Below, one piece after another: positions 39,011 to 49,566 of a stretch of 64,000 nucleotides of DNA (position 1 is the first letter of the stretch; every line of letters begins with the position of its first letter). Origin of the DNA: Axinella damicornis. Taxonomy: Eukaryota > Porifera > Demospongiae > Axinellida > Axinellidae. Both the position numbers and the translations under genes were made by a program. The stretch spans positions 9,733,625 through 9,797,624 of the forward strand of contig OZ007509.1 in assembly GCA_963931865.1 (NCBI GenBank), in the 5' to 3' direction. The notes under the pieces are model-generated. The model saw nothing but the letters and a program-made list of their open reading frames with translations. It made no database searches and was not told where the DNA came from.

Positions 39011-39666
39011 CAGGGCCGTAACCAGGGGGGGTTCGTTGGGTGCGGACGAACCCCCCTCGAGCCAAGAACGCACCTTTCCTGAAGGTCATCGCCTTCGCGT
39101 AGCCGTTGTGGTGTTACCGTCAACGGTACGGTACGTCTACTCGACTATAGTACTGTAGCGACCTTGGGTTTCGTCTCGCATTGTACATGTAGCCTGCTAT
39201 ATAGCCTGGGTACGAGGCTACATGTAGCCGGCCGGCCAGCCGCGCCAGCGACGTTGCACAGCTGTCTCGTCCCCAGACTAGGCATATGCGCATGCGTCCC
39301 CCAGCGGCCATACGCGCTGCATACGCATGGGAACGAGGCCACTAGCCGGCCACCCACGTCCATGCACGTACGTGCACGATGCAATGCAAAAACACCCCGT
39401 AGAATGGAAGCAGCTAGTTTACTTTTTTAGCCCATTTTAAAGGCCATGTTGTGTACAATTTTGTGTAATTTTCACTCGGATAGCTATGTAGTTATGAATG
39501 TTGGATACACTGGGCAGAAAAGGCGCCAGAATGCACCTCAGACAGTCAATTTACCCCCCTAGCTATGGCCGCGCTTTGCACGGCCCCTTACCGAAATCTC
39601 TGGATGAAACATTCACAATTTGTCCAAAAATGTAACCCCCCTCACAAAATCCTGGTTACGGGCCTG
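39011..39666. mobile_element. hAT-like MITE, 656 bp, 5-bp target duplication, in an RPTOR exon
   Basis: It starts CAGGGCCGTAACCAGG and ends CCTGGTTACGGGCCTG. GTAGG is repeated on both flanks (39006-39010, 39667-39671). The interior carries smaller inverted TAGCCTGGGTACGAGGCTA-type segments. It interrupts Raptor-like coding sequence after HLNDG. Confidence 0.88.
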
Positions 39667-40257
39667 GTAGGAGATCAGTTAGGTAAATAGGGTTTGCATT
39701 GCTAGGAGGTACCAGACAACAGCCTTCCTTGTGTGCTAGGTAAAAGGCAGCTAGAAAGTTAGTGTAGCCATGGAACCAGCAGCATGGGCTGCAGGTGACT
39801 AAGTTGCAATTTAGTTGCTGGAAATGTGGGATATCATCTAAACATGGGAGATACTGCTGTTGAGTCTTTCTCCCTCCCTTGATGTCATGGACTGGCAGCG
39901 TTCTCTCTCCACACCCTTGCAGGAGTTGTGCCTTCAGAGCAACATACATGTACATGTATGTCCATCTGTCTGGAGTAGTTGTAGGAGCCTAACTCAATGC
40001 TGAAGCAGTGGCTGCCAATCTGCTTTGGAGGAAGTACGATGTTGCACGGTGGTGTGGGGTCAAGGACAGTGCCCACGAGAAACTCTATTACCTCCCGTGG
40101 CATGAGGTCTCCAATGTGAGGGGGGATGGGAGGGTTTTGGGAGGGAGAGGAGGAAATGGGAATGGGGATGGAGGAAAGGGGAAGGGGAGGGAATGGAGGA
40201 AGAAGGGGATGAATGTCTTGGGGATTTGCTGAAATTTTTACCTTGTAGTGCTGCTTC

Positions 40258-40740
40258 CCCCTTCACACATACACACACGTGCACACACACAACACACACA
40301 CACATACACACACAACACACACACACATACACACACAACACACACACACATACACACACGTGCACACACACAACACACACACACATACACACACATACAC
40401 ACACAACACACACACACATACACACACGTGCACACACACAACACACACACACATACACACACAACACACACACACATACACACACAACACACACACACAT
40501 ACACACACAACACACACACACACACACACAACACACACGTGCACACACACATACACACACAACACACACACACACACACACAACACACACATACACACAC
40601 AACACACACACACATACACACACAACACACACGTGCACACACACAACACACACACACATACACACACATACACACACAACACACACACACATACGCACAC
40701 ACTTGCACTCACACTTGCACTCACACTCACACATTATGAC
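40258..40740. repeat. Complex (CA)n minisatellite
   Basis: About 480 bp of CA with regular AACACA, ATACACA and CGTGCACA interruptions, recurring at roughly 20-60 bp. It lies in an RPTOR pseudogene intron. The long HTHT/CVCV frames on both strands are artefacts. Confidence 0.97.
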
Positions 40741-40939
40741 ATTGTAATACACTCGCATACACCAGCTGCACCTGAAGACGCATGCGAAGAATATTGGTGT
40801 GACTCTGGTCAGCTCATACTTGGCTCCTTGCCCCACAAATGATCACTTGACGGGGGCCAAGGCTGCCCCAGTGGGGGGTATGGGTGTCAGAACTGCAAGG
40901 TACTGTACGCTGCAGTGGTGACATGATTGTTGCTAGAAA

Positions 40940-41780
40940 CCTGGTGAAGCATTGACAACCTCCCTCTCTTCTCACACTCTCCTTTGCCCCTGCCCTTCTC
41001 CCTCCCCTTCCTTCCTCCTCCCTCCCTTCTCTCCCTATACTTTCTCTCCCTACTTTCTTCCTCATCCCTTCTCTACCCTCCCTTGATCCTCTCTTCTCCT
41101 ACCCCTCTTTCCTCCATCTCCCCCTCAGGCCTCCCTTCGTCCCTCCCAGCTCCTCTACACAAGATTTCGGAACTGACATCTCACTTCCCCACTCTCACCA
41201 ATTTGGTCCAAAGAAGACGGTCTTGAAATGGGACCCATGGTGAGTGCATATATATTTATATACGATCGTTAAGTGTGTGACACACCTACATTGGGAGCGT
41301 GTGAGGGGGAGGATGGGGATGAGCTCTCAGAGTACCCATTTCACAGCCTCTGAAAACATCTTTCTGTGGCTGTTGCTGCAAATATTTTGCTAACTCACTC
41401 GTGAAGGTAAGCTTGTTGTTACTAATGTTGTATCCCTCTATGCACCACCTCCCTCCACACTCACACTCCTCCCCCTCCCCTCCTTCCTCACTGCACACAC
41501 ACTCCCTCTCCCTCCACGCTCGTCCCCTCTTTCCAAACCCTTCCCCTCTGTCCACACACACTTCCTACTTTCCTCCCCTCCCTCTACACTCACACTCCTC
41601 CCTCCCTCCAAACTGACGCTCCTTCCCCTCTCCCTCCACACACATACTCCCCTCTCTTCTACACTGTACTCCTCCACTCCCCTCCCTTCCCCCCTCCCTC
41701 CTTGCACTCCATCCCTCTCCTCCCTATCCCCTGCTCCTGGCACTTTGTCCCTCCTCCTGGCACTTTGTCCCTCCTCCCTA
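40940..41780. repeat. Pyrimidine-rich tracts
   Basis: CTCCCTCC-type sequence fills the introns around the three short RPTOR fragments at 41150, 41347 and 41790. Confidence 0.85.
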
Positions 41781-42216
41781 CATGCACAGCAACCTGAGGA
41801 GTGTAGTGCAAACAACATGAGCTACCAGCAGAGAGAATGCCGCTTCCTACGCAACCATAACTCATGGAGGTGTGTGTTGGTGTGTGTGGAATGTGTATGC
41901 ATGGAGTATAATTATGTGAGTTTGGGAGGAGGTATGCATGTGCATGTGTGTACTGAGTAGCAGTGGGAGAATGATTTGGGGAGGGAGTGATATGGTCATG
42001 GGATACCAATGAATGCTCTCCCCATCCTTCTGCAAACAAACTCTCCATCACTCCTCCCACATAATTATTCCCCACACTCCCCCCCCCCCTCCTCACACAC
42101 AAGAGTGACACCTGCTCTTTGGATCTGTTCAGAACAATACAATGTCAGGGAAACAGCTTCAAAAGAAGGTGCCAGAAAAACTGTTGTTGTCATCACGATT
42201 CTTGCTACTAACCATT

Positions 42217-42218
<2 letters not shown>

Positions 42219-42301
<83 letters not shown>
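42219..42301. repeat. (CA)n microsatellite, about 41 units
   Basis: An uninterrupted CA run directly precedes the WD-repeat fragment TDDGVVQVW of the RPTOR pseudogene. Confidence 0.98.
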
Positions 42302-42303
<2 letters not shown>

Positions 42304-42530
42304 TGATGGTGTGGTACAGGTGTGGAGGGACTGACTACTGCACCTTTCATCACCGTCCTCTCTTATCACATTCTCTCGTCATTGCTTCCCCCCCTCCCCT
42401 TTAAACTTAATTTATCTTCCTAGCTGTTATTGGGGCGAGCGCAGCGAGCACCGTACTAGTGAAGTCAATGCCAACTCTGTTTGTATATGTCATCAACCGA
42501 CCGCCCCCAGCCGGCCCCGGGGGTCTATAC

Positions 42531-42643
42531 GTATAGCGCATGCGCAGAGACTTGCTAGACACATGGTTACGTATAGCGCATGCGCAGAAACTTGCTAGAC
42601 ACATGGTTACGTATAGCGCATGCGCAGAAACTTGCTAGACACA
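42531..42643 (+). repeat. 40-bp tandem repeat, about 2.8 copies
   Basis: The unit begins GTATAGCGCATGCGCAGA and includes CTTGCTAGACACATGG. It lies just upstream of the first Helitron-like exon, so it may be part of the promoter or 5' end of that element. Confidence 0.9.
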
Positions 42644-42825
42644 AGATTGTTTCTTTTCAGGAAGTAGAAAAATGGATGGCCAGGAGAGAGAGGAAAGGCT
42701 TCGAAGAAGGGAGAACTTGAGAGACAGCGTAGGGCTCGAGAAACAGCTGAACGACGTGAGATACGACTGGCAAGGCGGAGAGAACAGTATAGAGCACGTC
42801 GATCAGCACGTACGTTTTGTGTATG

Positions 42826-43013
42826 AAGTAGCTCTACAGCTAGCTACATGTAGATAAGATAATAGCTTTACTGTTTTGTATGAAGTAGCTCTACAGCTAG
42901 ATAAGATAATAGCTTTACTGTTTTGTATGAAGTAGCTCTACAGCTAGATAAGATAATAGCTTTACTGTTTTGTATGAAGTAGCTCTCTACAGCTAGATAA
43001 GATAACAGCTTTA
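42826..43013 (+). repeat. 47-bp tandem repeat, about 4 copies
   Basis: Units of TTTTGTATGAAGTAGCTCTA followed by CAGCTAGATAAGATAATAGC lie inside the first intron of the Helitron-like remnant. Confidence 0.9.
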
Positions 43014-45904
43014 CTTGGCCCTAGCTGCCGCCTTTTAAATATTAATATCTGTATACCCTATCCTGTAGAAACCAATGAAGCCAGGCAGGCTCGTGCTGAT
43101 GCCAACAGGGTGGCCCAGCAAGTTAGCAGGCAGGCTCGCTTGGATGTCCTCAGACTGGCCCAGCAACAGAGAATAGATAATGAAACCCCAGCAGAGAGGC
43201 AGGGTCGCTTGGATACCCTCAGACTGGCCCAACAACAGAGAAGACAGAATGAAACCCCAGACGAAAGGCAGGCTCGATTGGAGGCTGTCAGACTGGCCCA
43301 ACAAGAGAGAAGAGACATAAGCATTGCTACCCCATTGTTTCAGCAAAATGCTGTTCAGTCAAGAATGTTGAACTTTCATTCCAAGCTGGCTTCTCTTGAG
43401 TTCAGGGAGTGTAACACTTGTTCAGAGAGATTCCCCAATCTGACGATGTCCAGGAACAACATGGAATGCTCTCGTTGCCATCAAGATTGTCGAATCCCCA
43501 AACTGTATTCGACAGCGAATAACATGAATCCTGGACCTGTCCCTCAACAATTGCTGGTGAGTAGTTGTGTAACATTTTGCGTCTGCAAACGCAAGCATAG
43601 CTAGGATATCATTGTAGCTAGTGCTCTGTATAGTACCCTTTCATGTAACACATTTTGAATCTCATGTCTCCAATGGTTTGTAGGGTCTTACGTAACCAAG
43701 CTGAGGAAATGTTGATATCTGCTGTCATGCCCATCATGTCGATCTACCATCTACCACTCGGTCAGTATGGGTACACAGGCCACGTTATCAACCTGCCCCA
43801 AGATGTGGTATCATTCGCACTCTCCCTGCCAAGGCTACCATCTGAGCTGGATGTACTGGTTGTGAGGAAGAATAGTGAACAGTCACATTGAGACTTCCGT
43901 GTCCGCAGATCTGTAGTCCAACAAGCCCTTACCTGGCTACTTAATAATAACAGATACTACCGGGCTAATGTTAATGAAGAGGCTCTACAGCCGCTGCCAG
44001 AAGATGGGGACCTGTCAAACCTTGCATCACTTCCGACGAGTGATCCTCAGTCTGAGTCGTCACAAGATGATCTATATGGAGCCCACCTGTCAACATCGTT
44101 TGTTCCTAATGCTACACAGCAAAGGACAGAACAAGAGACAGTCCAGCAATCTGTTCAAGACCTGCAGAGTGGCTCACACACCCTCACATGGCCCACCATT
44201 GGAGGAACAACCATCAATGAGTTTACCACAGAGGGCTACTTCAGCATGGCCTTCCCCACCCTGTTCCCCACTGGAGCCGCTGACTTCCTGGGACAGCGCT
44301 GCAACCAGTTTACCATCGGCAACTACTTCACCCACCTCATGAAGTACAGAGATGGCTGTTTTACTAGACACCCTCGCTTCAGGTTCTTCGCCCTGAACAC
44401 AGAGATGAGGTGGCGGGCACTACAGAAATTGCCAGTGCTCTAATTGGAAGTGTACGGATGCACAGCTCTCAGTGGACGAGCTACGAGACATGGTGGGAAG
44501 AGAGGGAGAGGCTTTCTCTAACAGAGTCCTCCACTATGCCTCCAGTCTATGAGGCACCCATCAGTAGTGGTTCAAGCAGCGAGGACGGCTCAACTCCATG
44601 GTGGACACCCTCGGCCTGCTCACCATTTCCTTACACACAGTGCTGCCGACCTACAGTGGCCAGAGTTGGCTCGGCTCATCTGTCCAGAAGACTCCGACAC
44701 ATCATTAAGCAGGATCAAAGCTGTCAACAACAACCCAGCACTTGCTGACTGGTTCTACCACAGAGTGCAGAAGTTTGTTGATGCCAGTCACCCAGCCACA
44801 CATCTGCAACAAGTTCTACCTGGAAGTTGCAGACCGCGAAGAAGACCTATCCCAGCTCATCGCCACATGCCAGAGACACACAAGATGCTCTGAAGCCTAC
44901 TGCCTTCGGACATGCCATAAAAGTGTGTCGCTTTGGCTATCCCAAGCCATTACAACCAGAGACCATAGTCGTGACTGAAGATGAGCCAACTCTCCTGACA
45001 GCAAGAAACGACAGCATGCTAAACTCCTTCAACCCCGTTCAGCTCTCAGCCTTGTGTGCCAACGTACATATGCAGTACATTGTGTCAAGACGTCGAGTGA
45101 TTGACTACTGCACCAAGTATGTCACCAAGAGTGAGCCAAGATCCGAGTCTCTTAAGGACACCTTCACCAAGATCGTCAAAAACCTCAAGGATGGCAACCG
45201 ATCTCTGTAGGCAGTTCAGAAGCTCCTCATCCACACCGTAGGGGACAGAGACTACTCAGCACAAGAGACCTGCCATATCCTATTGCAGCTACCCATGTAC
45301 AAGTGCTCCCGTGACTTCATTGTGCTCAGCCTGGATGGTTCCTGAGCAGTGGAGGATCGTGTACACGATGATGGCCGTGTCACAGCTCCATCCACCCTCG
45401 ACCACTACCTCGTCCGCCCAGCAACTCCAGTCTTCAACAACATGACCCTGCTGGAGTTCACCCAGAGCTACAACCATGCTCAAGGAGCTGGGGGCAGCCC
45501 CCAACAAGAGGAACAAGAAGGTTGTGGTCATCACACCGCCCTACTGCTCTCCTTATCCAGTCGGTCCCAAGTACGAACAATACTGCCAGCAGTCACTCAT
45601 GAAGCACAAGAGCTTCCGGCAAGTCACCGACCTGCTAGCTGGCCACGAGACCTACGCTCAGGCCTATGCTGAGTTCCTGCAGACAGTGGACATCCCATCC
45701 TCCCTCGAGGAAGATATTTTCCGCCTACAACAGCACCAGCAACAAGCAAATGCTGATGAGGTAAATGTACATCTAAGTCATACATGTATGTACATTTATA
45801 TGTTCATGTAAAATCTCACTTGTAGTGTACATTCCAATTTACATTGTGCTTTATTTAGAAATTGCCAGTGCTCTAATTAGAAGTGTGCACTATACACTGT
45901 ACAC

Positions 45905-47289
45905 TAGTCTCGTGCCCAGACCACACCCCCCGAGGGGAGAGACGGTCTGGTGAACGAAGTTGAATTTCTTGGGCTTGAAGCATACTACGGAATGTGTAAT
46001 CATTGTATAATCCCGTGGTGTTAAGTGCCTGCGAAAGCGTCTGCTGAAGGCTCCCGTGTCAACCAAGCGCGATCATGGCTACTCATATCTGGAGAGAAGA
46101 TGTACTAACCTTTTGCCGCTCACCCATGGCCCATAGAAGATCTTTGAAGCATCCTTCGCCGTCATGGAATCTGCTTCCGGTTTGTTTGGCAGTCCTTTCA
46201 GGCACTTTACTGGGGTCAAATGCGAAGAACGGCCCCTTAAGGGAGGCTTTTACCATTTTCATGGTGCCATTTGCCATTTTCTTCTGACGGCCATAACTCC
46301 TTCCTACTACCCCCCATGAACTTGATTTATGGCTCAAAAGACAGCTCTCTCCAAGAGCTTTACAATGAGCTATAGAAAGTCTGTTAAGTACCCCCCTATA
46401 AGGAGTTAGTGGAAAGGAAGCTGACCACACTGCTTTCGCAGAAATCCTGATAAGTGACCACCACTTATCATGTAGCCTGTGATTTTTTTATTATGTCATC
46501 TAGAGGCTTAGCTCTACAATGTGAATGGACAGAATGTTTCTGAGAGTATCCATAGGGTAGATAATATGACCATAGCATCCATGGATACTCTCAGAAACAT
46601 TCTGTCCATTCACATTGTAGAGCTAAGCCTCTTGATGACATAATAAAAAAATCACAGGCTACATGATAAGTGGTGGTCACTTATCAGGATTCCTGTGAAA
46701 GCAGTGTGGTCAGCTTCCTTACCACTAACTCCTTATAGGGGGGTACTTACAGACTTTCTATAGCTCATTGTAAAGCTCTTGGAGAGAGCTGTCTTTTGAG
46801 CCATAAATCAAGTTCATGGGGGGTAGTAGGAAGGAGTTATGGCCGTCAGAAGAAAATGGCAAATGGCACCATGAAAATGGTAAAAGCCTCCCTTAAGGGG
46901 CTAGGGCTAGCATTAGCTTGTACCTAGAGGGCCCTTCGTTGTACTTGATCCCTTTGCTGACCTCGCTTCCAAAGCTCAGTCTCAACTTGATCCCATAAGC
47001 GATGTCACAGGGCTCACAGCTAGCACAATCGAGCGCAAAGGTCTTCAGAAGTTGTCGCCACGACGTAGCGTTGCGTTACACAGTCAGCGCTAAGGGCAAA
47101 CTGGCATGGGAAAGGCTCTTGGCTGTTGTCTTCTCCAGCTTGTGAGTATTCAAAGCGATTACTACGTAATTATGAACAATCTCGCGATCTCATTGGTCCT
47201 TACCACATTCCGGTAATAAGCCCAAGAAATTCGACTTCATTCACCAGACCGTCTCTCCCCTTGGGTGGTGTGGTCTGGGCACGAGACTA
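45905..47289. mobile_element. 1,385-bp inverted-repeat element, 9-bp target duplication
   Basis: The left end TAGTCTCGTGCCCAGACC matches the right end GGTCTGGGCACGAGACTA. ACTGTACAC is repeated exactly outside both (45896-45904, 47290-47298). The inverted match extends over about 80 bp through TTCTTGGGC. It is the long member of the TAG(T/C)CTCG family and sits wholly inside an intron of the Helitron-NHL chimera. It carries the nested foldback at 46231-46901 and no recognisable transposase. Confidence 0.9.
46231..46901. mobile_element. Foldback with ~322-bp inverted arms
   Basis: The left arm (46231-46553) and right arm (46580-46901) are near-perfect reverse complements around a 26-bp spacer. 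They start GGCCCCTTAAGGGAGG and end with its inverse. Small differences (TCTAGAGG against CTTGATG; GCAGAAATCC against CCTGTGAAAG) show some age. It could form a very long hairpin. Confidence 0.9.
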
Positions 47290-47342
47290 ACTGTACACAT
47301 GTACAGCTTGCATTGACCTGCAGTATTCTCATGTGCACACAG

Positions 47343-48162
47343 GATGAACAACAACATGAGCAACAACAGCATCAACGACGAGCTCAAGATGAGTGGATCG
47401 GTGTGACAACTGACAGCAAGGGTCAGATTATTGTTACTGAGAGCAGTGGAAACCGAGTCGCCATCTCCCCAGAATGGGATAAGATTCAATCATTAGGCAG
47501 TGGAAGTTGTAGTTCAACGGAGGGGCAGTTCGGCTATCCCAAAGGTGTCACTGTTGATGCTGATGACAACATCTACGTAGTGGACTTTGATAACCACCGT
47601 ATTCAGAAGTCTTCCTCAGATGGTAGGTTTGTTGCTTCAGTTGGCACGCGTGGCAGTAATCCCCTGCAGTTTGATTGCCCTACTGACATTGGCTTCAACA
47701 AGAAGAATGGCAAACTGTACGTGTGTGACTTGTCAAATCATAGGATACAAGTCCTAGGAACAGACCTAACCCATCACTGTAGCTTTGGCAGTAGAGGAAG
47801 TGGAAACGTTCAACCTCGCAATATTGTATTGGATAGAAGTGGTATTGCATACATGTAACAGAAGAAATCAACCATCGCATCCAGGTGTTCACTCCAGATG
47901 GACGGTACTTGAGAATGTTTTGAAGTGAAGGCACTGGTCCTGGAGAACTATGTGCACCTGCAGGAGTTGCCATTGATGGTGACCGAGTATACACAACTGA
48001 ATTTCGCAACAACCGTGTATCTGCGTTCAGTACTGAGGGCAAGTTCTTGAAGTCGTTGGGAGAAGCAAAGGCCCAGTTCAAGTCCCCTCGTTCTGTTCAT
48101 GTGAACAAAGATGGCTTTATTCTTATAGCCGATTGTGGCAATAATCGAATTCAAGTTTTTTG
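47343..48162 (+). pseudogene. NHL-repeat beta-propeller domain
   Basis: About five NHL repeats follow each other: FGYPKGVTVDADDNIYVVD, FDNHRIQ, DCPTDIGFNKKNGKLYVCD, LSNHRIQVL, PRNIVLDRSGIAY, EINHRIQVFTPDGRYL, PAGVAIDGDRVYTTE, FRNNRVSAFS, PRSVHVNKDGFILIAD and CGNNRIQVF. NHL propellers occur in TRIM2/3/71-type and other proteins and bind RNA or protein. No RING, B-box or filamin domain is attached. Instead, the exon begins with a Helitron-like QQHEQQQHQRRAQDEW. The frame is broken by two extra bases near 47855 (AYATG then TAA) and by TGA after YLRMF at about 47921 where glycine is expected. Either the element captured this fragment or two dead genes are fused. Confidence 0.75.
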
Positions 48163-48169
48163 AACACTA

Positions 48170-48830
48170 CGGAACCAGAACGAGACTGCACCCACTCACC
48201 ACTGTAGCTTGAACACGTGACGTAGCATGGATATTGTGTAATTGTTGTGTATTGATATCTAGTGTATAGATGTGTAGGTGACAGATTACATGATATCATT
48301 ATGACATCATTGTGATGTTGAGTGTGCTCTTTGAATGCAAGTGCTAGGGCTCTCCTCCCCTACTGAAAATAGGGGTGTGGCCATATTCCTAGCTACAGCA
48401 CAACAGTGCCATGGTGCGCAGGGAGGGCTGGGCACGAGACTACAGGCCATGCAGTATTAGGAGCTAATCTCATTCTCTAACCTGCACTTGAAAAAGGAAG
48501 GAGGGTGACGGAATGAGAAAGCAGGGGTGTGGTCCTATCTGTTACACCGGAGTGACGAGGCACTGTGCTCATGCTTGATGCTGCTCCTCTCATGGGCCTA
48601 CATTAGGCTTGATGGTCTTGTCTTCATTCCCAGGCTCTGCTCCAGTTTTAATGCATGTGAGTACATGCTGAAATGGAGCCTGGGAATGAGGCTAGACCAC
48701 ATGAGGTACTAGCTACAAGTGCCTATTATACCAAATGCTACCCTCTGATTGGTCAAACCATGCATGCCATGTATCTTGCATACCAAATGCTGCTCACTGA
48801 TCAATCAAGCCATGGCTGAGCATGGTCGGT
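48170..48830. other. Intergenic stretch with MITE fragments
   Basis: It contains partial TAG(T/C)CTCG-type ends (GGGCACGAGACTACAG near 48430; CTTCATTCCCAGG and CCTGGGAATGAGGCTA near 48627 and 48680) without clean target duplications. No gene was seen. Confidence 0.5.
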
Positions 48831-48836
48831 TGTTTA

Positions 48837-48927
48837 AGGTAGCATTATACCTTTACCGTTAGGGTATCTTTAACCGTCGGGGCCCCGACGGTTAAAGGTA
48901 CCCTAACGGTAAAGGTATAATGCTACC
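48837..48927. mobile_element. Palindromic TTAA-flanked MITE, 91 bp
   Basis: An almost perfect palindrome, centred on CGGGGCCCCG, begins GGTAGCATTATACC and is bounded by TTAA at both ends (48833-48836, 48928-48931). TTAA duplication is typical of piggyBac and Kolobok superfamilies. Confidence 0.85.
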
Positions 48928-49486
48928 TTAACATGTATCTTGCAGGGCTAGGCTCAAAGCCATTGAAGAGTCCTTTCAAAGAAGAGAAGCAAGGTCAAAC
49001 TGATGGTTTCAGTTAAATGGATCAGATCTGCCAGTAAATCTCAGTAATCTACTAGTGTGCACAGTTGGAGTTTCTCCTCTGTTCCCCAGGTGGCAGGAGG
49101 AGGCAGAGTCAGAGGCCTCACGGTTCCAGGAGCGTCTGCAGCAGGCTGAGAGGGAGAGGGTGGACACTGTCACTGCACTGAGGAGGAAGGTGGACTCAGT
49201 GGAGGTGGTCAAGGCCAGTGAGATCAGCAGGCTGCAGGAGTTCCACTGGTGAGCTGGCGGCATTCTGCCGAGAGTGCGTGAGATGAGTGATTGTCTGGGT
49301 TACTCTCCATGGCTTGTCAGTCCTTTTGATGTGCGCATTTGAGAGGATACCATATGGTGATGTTCATTGGCCGGGTCTGTTGATGAGAAGTGGCTGACAG
49401 TAGTATTCCCGTGTCAGGACTACAGCATGGTAGTTACATGTTGTATGCAATTACTTTCTACAGTCTATTAATACTGAGTTGGAAGT

Positions 49487-49566
49487 GCCAGGGAGGTTAG
49501 TTCCATTTGGTAGAGCATGAGACTCTTAATCTCAGGATCGTGGGTTAGAGCCCCACATCGGGCACT
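49487..49566 (+). pseudogene. tRNA-Lys(CTT) pseudogene
   Basis: The D-arm (TAGTTCCATTTGGTAGAGC), anticodon arm (TGAGA CTCTTAA TCTCA) and T-arm (GTGGG ... CCCAC) of tRNA-Lys-CTT are preserved. The T-loop reads TTAGAGC instead of TTCGAGC, and the 5' acceptor side carries extra bases so the acceptor stem does not pair with ATCGGGC. It is therefore a tRNA relic, in an intron of the coiled-coil gene. Confidence 0.8.

Larger units (their letters stand above)
38367..42335 (+). pseudogene. RPTOR: RPTOR (Raptor, mTORC1 subunit) pseudogene with introns
   Basis: Ordered fragments match Raptor, the mTORC1 scaffold. 38367-38560 reads AHRLQALELLG, then FLHLGPWAV, then FPYVLKLL. 38777-38899 reads ADLVKDGRYKYFIQILND. 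About 38955-39005 reads EVYQGFPHDVPIHLND. 39985-40115 reads LKQWLPICFGG, then DVARWCGVKDSAHEKLY. 41150-41239 reads LPHSHQFGPKK. 41347-41406 reads CKYFANSLVK. 41790-41869 reads RECRFLRN. At about 42303 the WD-type TDDGVVQVWRD is seen. GT-AG borders survive, so it was copied as DNA, not retrotransposed. It is dead: stop codons fall after LELLG (TGA), after LLCSML (TAA) and after VEILC (TGA). Frames shift before FPYV and between CFGG and DVARW, a 656-bp MITE splits one exon, and a (CA)40 tract sits in the WD region. The N-terminal RNC region is absent. Confidence 0.78.
42669..47393 (+). pseudogene. Helitron-like replicase/helicase remnant
   Basis: Exon 1 (to 42809) reads RQRRARETAERREIRLARRREQ in two overlapping segments. 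Exon 2 (43069-43556) carries three RLxxLRLAQQQRxxNETPxERQ repeats and a CxxC...CxxC segment typical of Helitron2-type ORFs. Exon 3 onward reads GQYGYTGHVINLPQDV (DUF6570-like) at about 43763 and FTTEGYFSMAFPTLFPTG with FFALNTEMRWRALQ (Helitron-like N domain) to 44420. Later come VIDYCTKYVTKSEPRS, then DYSAQETCHILLQLPM, then FIVLSLDGS. It is broken by a frameshift after GLT near 43693, TGA at 43889, further stops or frame changes in 44430-44830 and 45208, and others. The Rep active site and the PIF1 helicase were not found. The segment 45476-45760 (EEDIFRLQQHQQQANADE) ends at a GTAAAT donor and splices in phase 0 to 47343 (DEQQHEQQQHQRRAQDEW), where the NHL domain begins. Confidence 0.75.

Noticed and set aside
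40193..40842. Histidine/threonine-rich and cysteine/valine-rich long ORFs
   Set aside because: These are translations of a (CA)n tract in several frames on both strands.
41286..41818. Glycine/glutamate-rich minus-strand ORFs
   Set aside because: They are translations of pyrimidine-rich tracts opposite RPTOR pseudogene introns.
42219..42301. Reading the (CA)40 run as a coding Thr-His insert in Raptor
   Set aside because: The surrounding Raptor-like fragments are in different frames and the gene carries several stops, so the run is simply microsatellite growth in dead sequence.
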